Positions 1 to 5,610 of a stretch of DNA of 8,269 bases are shown here, in pieces; the stretch's first letter is position 1, and the number at the start of each line of letters is the position of its first letter. Source of the DNA: Caldisericota bacterium. Lineage in GTDB: Bacteria > Bipolaricaulota > Bipolaricaulia > Bipolaricaulales > Bipolaricaulaceae. A model generated the notes under the pieces. That model had not been told where the DNA came from. It saw only the letters and a program-made list of their open reading frames with translations, and did not search any database. Made by a program: the position numbers and the translations under genes. The stretch covers positions 1-8,269 of the forward strand of contig JAADIW010000052.1 in NCBI GenBank assembly GCA_013151115.1, written 5' to 3'.

Positions 1-171
1 CTCGGGGGTACCGGCGAAGGTGATGACGCTGCGGTTGTGGTCGGGATCGGATTCCACATCGAGGACCCGGACCTCCGGTATCGCCCTCACCGCGGACACC
101 ACGGCCTCGATCGTCTCCCGTGCCCTCCCCTCGGATATGTTCGGGACGCACTCAACTATCTTTTCCCACAT
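1..171 (-). CDS. Glutamate formimidoyltransferase, N-terminal fragment (runs off window)
   Basis: Only the first 57 codons are present, read leftwards from an ATG at 171-169; the gene continues beyond base 1. The start MWEKIVECVPNISEG followed by the DPDHNRS motif (residues 42-48) and ITFAGTPE is the characteristic opening of the formiminotransferase N-terminal subdomain. Family members move a formimino group between formiminoglutamate (or, in some clostridia, formiminoglycine) and tetrahydrofolate, in histidine degradation or one-carbon metabolism in the cytoplasm. The start is supported by the family's usual N-terminus and by a GAGGG Shine-Dalgarno-like stretch just upstream. The first 20 nt overlap the 3' end of fabZ in another frame, implying translational coupling at the end of the operon. 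The catalytic His lies beyond the window, so activity and exact substrate cannot be judged, nor whether a cyclodeaminase domain is fused downstream. Confidence 0.88.
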   Translation of the reverse strand, partial: MWEKIVECVPNISEGRARETIEAVVSAVRAIPEVRVLDVESDPDHNRSVITFAGTPE

Positions 172-580
172 CTTCCCTCACCACGAGGGTGATCAGGGCC
201 GAGGCCACCAGCTCCCCCTCCACCTCGGCCCGTACCTCGGCCCGGAGCACCGGCCCCCGGCGCCGGACGACCCGGGCGGTGAAGCGGAGGACATCGCCGG
301 GGACCACGGGCCGGTGGAACCGCGCCCGCTCCACCGCGGCGAGCACGGCCAACCGGCCCCCCTCCAGCAGGAGTCCCGCGGTCTGGGCCATGCCCTCCAG
401 GATCATCGTCCCGGGCATGACGGAGGGGAAGGGGGGGCGGAAGTGACCTTGGAAATACGGTTCGTTCACGGTGACGCACTTCCGGGTCACCACCATCCCC
501 TCCCCCCGCTCCACTACCCGGTCGATGAGGAGGTAAGGGAACCCTACGGGCAGGGCCCGCTTGAGCTCCTCGATCCCCAT
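152..580 (-). CDS. fabZ: (3R)-hydroxyacyl-ACP dehydratase FabZ
   Basis: A 142-residue single hot-dog-fold protein, the normal length for FabZ, which dehydrates 3-hydroxyacyl-ACP to trans-2-enoyl-ACP in type II fatty-acid synthesis in the cytoplasm. Visible signatures are FPYLLIDRV (14-22), VNEPYFQGHF (38-47), MPGTMILEGMAQ (55-66) and ARFHRPVVPGD (86-96). The catalytic pair is His46 and Glu62. Two oddities: the usual LPHR motif reads LPVG (10-13), and the loop between the catalytic His and Glu is two residues longer than in E. coli FabZ (HFRPPFPSVMPG instead of HFPGKPIFPG). The start ATG (580-578) lies 13 nt after the Skp-like stop with only a weak GACGGGGA upstream, suggesting coupled translation. 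Position after bamA and skp matches the classical envelope operon, but lpxD, which normally separates skp and fabZ, is absent. Long-chain FabA is less likely, since FabZ sequence features and context fit better. Confidence 0.93.
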   Translation of the reverse strand: MGIEELKRALPVGFPYLLIDRVVERGEGMVVTRKCVTVNEPYFQGHFRPPFPSVMPGTMILEGMAQTAGLLLEGGRLAVLAAVERARFHRPVVPGDVLRFTARVVRRRGPVLRAEVRAEVEGELVASALITLVVREDVGKDS

Positions 581-593
581 CGTCCCCGTCGGC

Positions 594-1496
594 TCAGGAA
601 GAGGTCGCGAAGAGCTTCCAGAGCCGTTGCTCCACCAGCGGGCTCAGGTCATCCACCGTCTCGGCGTTGCGGAAGACGAGGACGTCCTTGCGCCGCAGCA
701 CGAGGTCATAGCCCTTCTCCTGGGCCACGGCTTGGGTGACCTCCACGATCTTCTGGGCGGCGATCTGGGTGAGGAGTTGGTCCAGCTGTTGGAAGGCGTT
801 CTGGAGGGCCTGGTACTTGGCCATGAAGGCCTGCTCGTCCACCACGCCGAGCTTCGCCTCGTCCAGGAGCTTGTTGATCTCGTCGACGGCGGGGCTCGCC
901 TGCTCGCGGAGTCGCTCCAGGTCGGACTTGAGGTTCGCGAACCCCGGGGAGGCGATCATCTTGTCGAGCATCGACATGTCCACCTTGTACTGGGCCAGGA
1001 GGAGTTCCACCTGGAGGGGGTAGTACTGGAGTTTGAACTCGTCATCGCCGATCTCCCCCCGCATCCGGCGTGCCTGGAGCTCGGAGATGGCGCGCTTCTT
1101 CTCCTCCATCACCGCCCGTTCCGCCTGGACCTGGGGGATGAACACCTTGATGAAGAGCGAATCGGCGTCCACATAACCCACCTTGAGCCCGGGGCCGCCG
1201 CCCGTGCCGACACCGGCCACCTTCTGCTCCAGCCCTCCGAGGCGGTCCTCGATGTGGGAGAGCTTCCCCTCGAGCTGGGAGAGCTTGCCTTCGAACTCCC
1301 CCACCTTGGCCTCGACTCCCTTGATACGGCTCCCGTACCCGGAGAATTCCCCGATCTTCGCCTCCAGGGCCTCGACCCGGGCGGTCAGTTCCTCCCCCGC
1401 GGGGGCGCCCCCCCGCGGCAGGATGAACCCCGCCACCAGGCCCCCCACGAACCCGGCCACCAACGCCACCACGATCGCGTAACCGATCCCTTTCAT
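594..1496 (-). CDS. Skp/OmpH-like protein with N-terminal membrane anchor and coiled-coil stalk
   Basis: A 300-residue protein, roughly twice the length of typical Skp. Residues 5-26 form a Gly/Ala/Val-rich hydrophobic segment followed by PRGG, read as a membrane anchor because no clear AxA signal-peptidase site is seen. Residues 37-93 form a coiled coil with a/d hydrophobics in 3-4 spacing (L37, V41, L44, I48, F51, I58, V61, V65, F68, L72, L75, L79, I82, L86, L89, V93), broken only around Y54-G55. A Gly-rich linker (96-103) leads to an OmpH-type domain: KVGYVDADSLF (105-115) is the usual first strand, a long helical pair spans about 120-255, and EKGYDLVLRRKDVLVFRNAETVDDLS (split around 260-285) is the closing strand region. 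Skp proteins chaperone unfolded outer-membrane proteins in the periplasm. Location directly after bamA supports that role. Start is fixed by AAGGAGGG six nt upstream. Family assignment is good; the membrane tethering is inferred. Confidence 0.8.
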   Translation of the reverse strand: MKGIGYAIVVALVAGFVGGLVAGFILPRGGAPAGEELTARVEALEAKIGEFSGYGSRIKGVEAKVGEFEGKLSQLEGKLSHIEDRLGGLEQKVAGVGTGGGPGLKVGYVDADSLFIKVFIPQVQAERAVMEEKKRAISELQARRMRGEIGDDEFKLQYYPLQVELLLAQYKVDMSMLDKMIASPGFANLKSDLERLREQASPAVDEINKLLDEAKLGVVDEQAFMAKYQALQNAFQQLDQLLTQIAAQKIVEVTQAVAQEKGYDLVLRRKDVLVFRNAETVDDLSPLVEQRLWKLFATSS

Positions 1497-1502
1497 CTCT
1501 TT

Positions 1503-1510
1503 CCCTCCTT
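1503..1510 (-). promoter_or_regulatory. Strong Shine-Dalgarno of the Skp-like gene
   Basis: On the minus strand this reads AAGGAGGG, six nt before the ATG at 1496-1494. It fixes the start codon and lies in the 29-nt gap after the bamA stop. The same octamer with the same six-nt spacing precedes bamA, whereas fabZ and yraN have much weaker sites. Confidence 0.85.
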
Positions 1511-1525
1511 AAAGAGTTGGCTTCC

Positions 1526-3676
1526 TCAGAAGAGCGGGGCCCAACCGAATTCGAACTGGGGCACCCAGTTCCACGGCCGATCGTTGGGCCACGCGAGGTC
1601 GAGCCGGACGAAGGTCCCCATGAAGCGGGCGGCGAGCTCGATTCCCAGGGAACTCTTCACCTCCCGACCGGCGAGCGAGGCCCCGAGATCCCAGAACAAG
1701 GCCACGTGGAACCCCTGTGTCAACTCCACCCGGAACTCGGTGTTGAGGAGGAGCATGCGCTCGGTCTTCAGCGGATGCGCCGCCCCCCGCACCGAGTTCA
1801 CCCCGCCGAGCTCGAACCGGTACTCCTCGGGGAGATCCCATCCCCAGGAGAGGAGCGCCCGCTGCGCTAGCGCCCCGCGGGCGCTTCCCGTCCCCGGCCC
1901 CAGGTCGAGGGGGAGGAAGCCGGCGAGCTCGGCCCGCAGCGAGAGGTACCGCACCCCGGGCGCGAAGTCGCCGGCCTTGGATACCGACAGGCGGGCGAAC
2001 GTCCCCCGGCGCGGGAAGAAGAAGGGGTCGTCCCGGGAATCGTAGCTCAGACCGAGCTCGATCACGTTCCGGGGCGGAAGCTCCTCGTCCCCCTTCCACC
2101 GGAGCTCCGAGGTGAAGCCCAAGTTCAGGTCCCAAAGGTAACCCACGGGGTACGTCACCCGGAGGCTTCCCCCCAGGGTGCGCGTGTCCTCCTCCAGCTT
2201 GTGGTATCCCTCCAGGGTCACCCGGTCGAAGAGGGGCAGGGCGTAAGAAGTCCACTGGGCGCTCCAGGTGGTCATCTCCTCCCCGGTGAGCCCGCGTTCC
2301 AGGGAAAGGGAGATGTCGTTGGCGGTGCCGAGGATGTTGCGTTGGGTGTACTGGATGTTCCCCACGAGGCCCCCCGTCTCGGGGGAGAGGCTGAAGGAAC
2401 CCCGCACGTTGCCCAACTTCTCCAGCTCCACCACCGATACGGTGAGCACGACCCCCTCATCCACACGTCGGGGCTCGAGGTTCACCTCGCGGAAGTACCC
2501 CAAGGCCTGTAGGGCCTGTTGGGCGGCGAAGAGGCGCGCCCGGGTGAGGTGCTCGCCCTCCCGCAGTCCCAGGACCCGGCGGATCACGAAGTCCTTGGTG
2601 CGCGTATTCCCGGTGATCTCGATCCCGGAGATCACGCCCTCGAGGACCTTCACGCGGAGGGTCTTCCCCTCGAGCCCGGCGGGGACGAGGTCCACCATGA
2701 AATAGCCCTCACGCACGTAGTAGTCGTAGACGCCCCGCAGGGCCTTGAGGACGTCGTAGTTGGTGACCTCCCCTTCCGGGAGGGGGCCTATCCGCGCGTA
2801 CAGCGCCGACGCGGGAAATGCCGAGATCCCCTCGAGCTCGATCCTGTCCACCTCCGCTGGGTTGGGGAGGAGCATCCGTTCCTCCAGCTCCCAGTGGAGG
2901 ATGACCCCCGTGCCTTCGGAGTCCACCTCGGGGACGAGCTTCACGTTGCGGAAGAATACCGAGGAGAGGAGCCGCCGGTAGCTTTCTCGGATCTGGGACA
3001 TCCGGCCGACCTTGCCCACGGGCACCGTGACCAGCGCCTCCGCCTCCTCCGTAGGGACGGTGACGAGGCCGGAGAAGGTGTTCGCCACGACGGGCATGAA
3101 GCGGAACTCGATCACCAGCGTCGACCCCACCGGCTCCGCCTTGACGATCTGGGCCGTGGCGATGTCCTCGTCCTCCTGCAGTTCCTTGAGCACCTCTTCC
3201 AGTGCTTTGCGCAGGGACTTTGCGTTCAGGACCTCGCCCACTTTGATACCGTTTTCCTCCAACGTATGGCGGATCTTCGCCTCGTGGATGTAAAGCTCCT
3301 GGGAGAACCACCGGACGAGGAAGGGTATAAGGCCCTTCCCCATGCTGGGGGGCTCGGGGAGGCCGCGGAGCTCTATCTTCTCGATGAGGGGATACTCGAC
3401 GAGGTAAAAGCGCACCACCACGGTATCGTCCTCCACCGCCAGCTCCGGCTTCACCTGGGCGAAGTACCCCATTTCCTCCACGGCCTTCGCCGCCTCTTTG
3501 ACCCGGAGCGCGTCGATGGTGTCTCCCTCCCGGAAACCGATGGCCTTCAGGATCTCCTCCGTGGGGACGTGCACGTTCCCCACGATCTCTATCCTTCCCA
3601 CGGTGAAAGGCGTCTGTGCGAGAGCGAGGGACCCGAGGAGGAGGAAGATGAAAAGGGCGCACCAGAGCTTCCTCAC
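1526..3676 (-). CDS. bamA: Outer-membrane protein assembly factor BamA (Omp85)
   Basis: A 716-residue Omp85 protein that inserts beta-barrel proteins into the outer membrane. A signal peptide (1-20, hydrophobic core ALFIFLLLGSLALA) ends in an ALA cleavage motif before QTP. Five POTRA domains can be placed at about 24-93, 96-198, 200-268, 275-346 and 349-418; the last contains ISGIEITGNTRTKDFVIRRVLGLREG-type sequence typical of the final POTRA. The barrel covers 419-716, with the QRNILGTAND segment (445-454), YDSRDDPFFFPRRG (545-558), the conserved loop-6 motif GGVNSVRG (624-631, Arg630), and a C-terminal Phe (WAPLF) as expected for barrel recognition. The barrel is about 300 residues against roughly 390 in E. 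coli, so extracellular loops must be short. POTRA2 is enlarged by a hydrophobic insertion (about 106-130). The start is GTG, overlapping the comM stop as GTGA, and is fixed by AAGGAGGG six nt upstream. Confidence 0.95.
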   Translation of the reverse strand: MRKLWCALFIFLLLGSLALAQTPFTVGRIEIVGNVHVPTEEILKAIGFREGDTIDALRVKEAAKAVEEMGYFAQVKPELAVEDDTVVVRFYLVEYPLIEKIELRGLPEPPSMGKGLIPFLVRWFSQELYIHEAKIRHTLEENGIKVGEVLNAKSLRKALEEVLKELQEDEDIATAQIVKAEPVGSTLVIEFRFMPVVANTFSGLVTVPTEEAEALVTVPVGKVGRMSQIRESYRRLLSSVFFRNVKLVPEVDSEGTGVILHWELEERMLLPNPAEVDRIELEGISAFPASALYARIGPLPEGEVTNYDVLKALRGVYDYYVREGYFMVDLVPAGLEGKTLRVKVLEGVISGIEITGNTRTKDFVIRRVLGLREGEHLTRARLFAAQQALQALGYFREVNLEPRRVDEGVVLTVSVVELEKLGNVRGSFSLSPETGGLVGNIQYTQRNILGTANDISLSLERGLTGEEMTTWSAQWTSYALPLFDRVTLEGYHKLEEDTRTLGGSLRVTYPVGYLWDLNLGFTSELRWKGDEELPPRNVIELGLSYDSRDDPFFFPRRGTFARLSVSKAGDFAPGVRYLSLRAELAGFLPLDLGPGTGSARGALAQRALLSWGWDLPEEYRFELGGVNSVRGAAHPLKTERMLLLNTEFRVELTQGFHVALFWDLGASLAGREVKSSLGIELAARFMGTFVRLDLAWPNDRPWNWVPQFEFGWAPLF

Positions 3677-5193
3677 GTCTCACCCTCCTTCTGAGGTCGG
3701 TATTGTAACGCCTCGGCCACGTGTTCGGGCCTTATGATATCGGCCCCCTCGAGGTCCGCAACGGTACGCGAGACCTTGAGGACGCGGGCGTATCCACGGG
3801 CCGAGAGGCCGTAATGGTCGATGGCGCGGGACAGGAGGGACCTGGCTTCCGGCGCGAGCCGGCACCAGCGCCTGAGTTCCCGCAGGGTCATGGCGGCATT
3901 GGTACGGGCCGTGCCGTACCGATCCCTCTGGAGCTCGTGTGCCATCGTGACCCGCTCCCGCACCGCGGCCGAGGGCTCGCCGCCCCCCTCCCCCAAGAGC
4001 TCCTCTCGGGACAACCGCGGCACGCGCACGAAGAGGTCGATCCGATCGAGGAACGGTCCGGAGAGCTTCTTCCAATACCGTTGGATCTCGTGAGGGCGAC
4101 AGCGGCAGGAACGGTGGGGATCGCCGAGATAACCACAGGGGCAAGGGTTCATCGCGCCCACCAAGGCGAAGGAGGCCGGGAAGGTGACCGCGACGCCGGC
4201 CCGGGTAACGGTGATCTCCCGGTCCTCCAGGGGCTGGCGTAGGGCCTCGAGGACCTTGCGGTCGAACTCCGGGAGCTCGTCGAGGAAGAGGACCCCGCGA
4301 TGGGCGAGGGTGATCTCGCCCGGGGTGGGCACACCGGCGCCGCCCCCCACCATCCCCGCGTAGGAGATGGTGTGGTGGGGGGCCCGGAACGGCCGGTCCC
4401 TGAGGAGCGGTACGCCTTTGGGGAGCAGCCCGGCGGCGGAGTAGATCTTCGTTACCTCCAGGGCTTCCTCCAGGGAAAGCGGGGGGAGAATCCCGGCCAA
4501 ACAGCGGGCCAGGAGCGATTTCCCCGTCCCCGGCGGGCCCACCATGATCAAGTTGTGCCCGCCGGCGGCCGCGATCTCCAGGGCCCGGCGGGCGTGGAGC
4601 TGGCCCTTTACCAGGGAGAGGTCGAGCCAAGCGGGAGGCCCCGTGGCCCGGGGCACCCGGTGGGGGAGGGGTTCTATCCCCTGTGCTCCGGTGAGGAACG
4701 CATGCGCGGTGCGTAGGTCGGGCACTGGATATACCTCGAGGCCCTCCACCAGGGCGGCCTCCGGGGCGGAATCGGCGGCCACGAGCATCGTGCCGATCCC
4801 CGCCTCCGCCGCGGCCAGGGCCACGGGGAGGACCCCGCGCACCGCCCGTGTCCCCCCGTCCAGCGAGAGCTCCCCCAAGAACACACACCCCTCGAGGCGC
4901 TCCGGCGGGATCTCCCCGGCGGCCCCGAGCAGCGCCACCGCCAGCGCGAGATCCAACCCCACGCCTTCCTTCCTCAGGTCGGCCGGGGCGAGGTTCACCG
5001 TGATCCGAAGCTCGGGGAAGGGGAGACCGCTGTTCTTGAGGGCGGAGCGTATCCGCTCCCGCGCCTCGCTTACCTCCTTGTCGGGGAGGCCCACGATGGA
5101 TAACCCGGGGATCCCGGGGGACACATCGCACTGGACCTCCACCAACACTGCCTCCACCCCGAACGGGGTCCCCGAGAGGACCTTGGCGAACAT
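3673..5193 (-). CDS. comM: ComM/YifB family AAA+ ATPase (Mg-chelatase-like)
   Basis: A 506-residue full-length YifB/ComM protein. The N-terminal Lon-S5-like domain (about 1-170) carries PGLSIVGLPDKEVSEARER (29-47) and TVNLAPADLRKEG (65-77). The AAA+ core has Walker A GPPGTGKS (219-226), FRAPHHTIS (269-277), Walker B VLFLDEL (301-307), and a Cys-rich element NPCPCGYLGD...CRC (C351, C353, C363, C365) that is typical of the family. SGPFLDRIDLF (378-388) follows, with a C-terminal helical lid ending near residue 498. In Vibrio and Acinetobacter, ComM is a hexameric branch-migration helicase that extends heteroduplex DNA during natural transformation; transfer of that role to this organism is inference. 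It sits six nt after yraN, a linkage seen in many bacteria (often with dprA next), but here bamA follows instead, with a 4-nt stop/start overlap. The ATG start matches the family N-terminus. Confidence 0.95.
   Translation of the reverse strand: MFAKVLSGTPFGVEAVLVEVQCDVSPGIPGLSIVGLPDKEVSEARERIRSALKNSGLPFPELRITVNLAPADLRKEGVGLDLALAVALLGAAGEIPPERLEGCVFLGELSLDGGTRAVRGVLPVALAAAEAGIGTMLVAADSAPEAALVEGLEVYPVPDLRTAHAFLTGAQGIEPLPHRVPRATGPPAWLDLSLVKGQLHARRALEIAAAGGHNLIMVGPPGTGKSLLARCLAGILPPLSLEEALEVTKIYSAAGLLPKGVPLLRDRPFRAPHHTISYAGMVGGGAGVPTPGEITLAHRGVLFLDELPEFDRKVLEALRQPLEDREITVTRAGVAVTFPASFALVGAMNPCPCGYLGDPHRSCRCRPHEIQRYWKKLSGPFLDRIDLFVRVPRLSREELLGEGGGEPSAAVRERVTMAHELQRDRYGTARTNAAMTLRELRRWCRLAPEARSLLSRAIDHYGLSARGYARVLKVSRTVADLEGADIIRPEHVAEALQYRPQKEGET
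3683..3690 (-). promoter_or_regulatory. Shine-Dalgarno deciding the GTG start of bamA
   Basis: On the minus strand this reads AAGGAGGG, six nt before the GTG at 3676-3674. It lies within the last codons of comM (encoding Lys-Glu-Gly), so ribosomes finishing comM can reinitiate at the overlapping GTGA. Confidence 0.85.
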
Positions 5194-5199
5194 CCCGGA

Positions 5200-5535
5200 T
5201 CAGTCCCCTTCGCGGAAGGCATCCCTGAGGTGGGAGATCTCTCCGCCCAGCACGGAGACGACGTCGAACCGGATCGGTACCCGTCCCGCGTCCCGCCCCA
5301 GGATGGCCTTGGCCGCGGCGAGGAGCTTCCCCCGCTTGCGCCGGTCCACGGCCTCGGCGGGGTCCCCGAACCGGGTACCGGACCGGGCCTTCACCTCCAC
5401 GAAGACTAGGGTATCACCGTCCTTGGCGATGATGTCCACCTCCCCGCCGCGCCAACGCCAGTTGCGGGCGACGATCGCGTACCCCAGGGATCGGAGGTAC
5501 CCGCAGGCCCTCGCCTCGGCCTCACGCCACTCCAT
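5200..5535 (-). CDS. yraN: YraN/UPF0102 family endonuclease-fold protein
   Basis: A 111-residue protein, the usual size for YraN. The N-terminal helix region EWREAEARACGYLRSLGY (2-19) is followed by ARNWRWRGGEVDII (23-36) and the core LVFVEVKAR (43-51). E32, D34, E47 and K49 make up the restriction-endonuclease-like GExD...ExK active-site pattern. The family's cellular role is not firmly known; a link to DNA processing is suggested by its fold and its frequent neighbourhood with rnhB, comM and dprA. Here it is the first gene of the minus-strand run, with comM six nt downstream. An in-frame TAA at 5547-5545 on the minus strand limits the start to the ATG at 5535-5533. No good Shine-Dalgarno lies at normal distance; AAGGGG is about 12 nt away, so initiation may be weak or leaderless. 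Confidence 0.92.
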   Translation of the reverse strand: MEWREAEARACGYLRSLGYAIVARNWRWRGGEVDIIAKDGDTLVFVEVKARSGTRFGDPAEAVDRRKRGKLLAAAKAILGRDAGRVPIRFDVVSVLGGEISHLRDAFREGD

Positions 5536-5541
5536 AGGAGC

Positions 5542-5547
5542 ATCTTA
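5542..5547 (-). promoter_or_regulatory. Possible -10 box for the yraN-to-formimidoyltransferase operon
   Basis: Reads TAAGAT on the minus strand, four of six matches to TATAAT. It lies only six nt before the yraN ATG, so a start 6-8 nt downstream would fall at or next to the start codon. No convincing -35 box is seen at 16-18 bp. This is a weak call based on position in the divergent gap. Confidence 0.25.
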
Positions 5548-5552
5548 CCCCT

Positions 5553-5587
5553 TTCGCCAACGGGAGAAAAAATTTCTCCCCGGCGAA
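5553..5587. repeat. Inverted repeat in the yraN/mtaD divergent region, operator candidate
   Basis: The inner arms GGGAGAAA (5562-5569) and TTTCTCCC (5573-5580) are perfectly complementary around a three-A centre. The outer arms TTCGCC (5553-5558) and GGCGAA (5582-5587) are also perfect, separated from the inner arms by AAC on one side and C on the other. That gives 14 paired positions in 35 bp. It lies between the two divergent starts and overlaps the position where the mtaD -35 box should be (5574-5579). If both mRNAs start near their start codons, the palindrome is not transcribed, which favours a protein-binding operator over an RNA hairpin. Seen directly; the operator role is inference. 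Confidence 0.6.
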
Positions 5588-5596
5588 GTTCGCGGT

Positions 5597-5602
5597 TATA
5601 CT
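5597..5602 (+). promoter_or_regulatory. -10 box (TATACT) for mtaD-rpsO-pnp
   Basis: TATACT matches the sigma-70-type -10 consensus at five of six positions and lies 8 nt before the mtaD ATG. The expected transcription start, about 7 nt downstream, is at 5609-5611, so the transcript would have no or almost no 5' leader. The -35 position (5574-5579, TTCTCC) is poor and lies inside the inverted repeat, consistent with a regulated or activator-dependent promoter. Confidence 0.55.
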
Positions 5603-5610
5603 CTGGGGAT

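Noticed and set aside
431..437. Run of seven G within fabZ as a possible frameshift site
   Set aside because: The frame stays open, with family motifs on both sides, so no frameshift is needed; only the loop length is unusual.
561..2045. A 494-codon plus-strand open frame
   Set aside because: It lies antisense to the Skp-like and bamA genes, has low-complexity Leu/Glu/Gly/Arg/Pro-rich composition typical of GC-rich shadows, and matches no family. The minus-strand products are well recognised.
2519..3694. A 391-codon plus-strand open frame
   Set aside because: It is fully antisense to bamA, with His/Asp/Leu-rich shadow composition and no Shine-Dalgarno or family motif.
3680..5131. A 483-codon minus-strand frame overlapping comM
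   Set aside because: It is a same-strand alternate frame with Gly/Arg/Pro-rich translation; comM in the neighbouring frame has complete AAA+ motifs.
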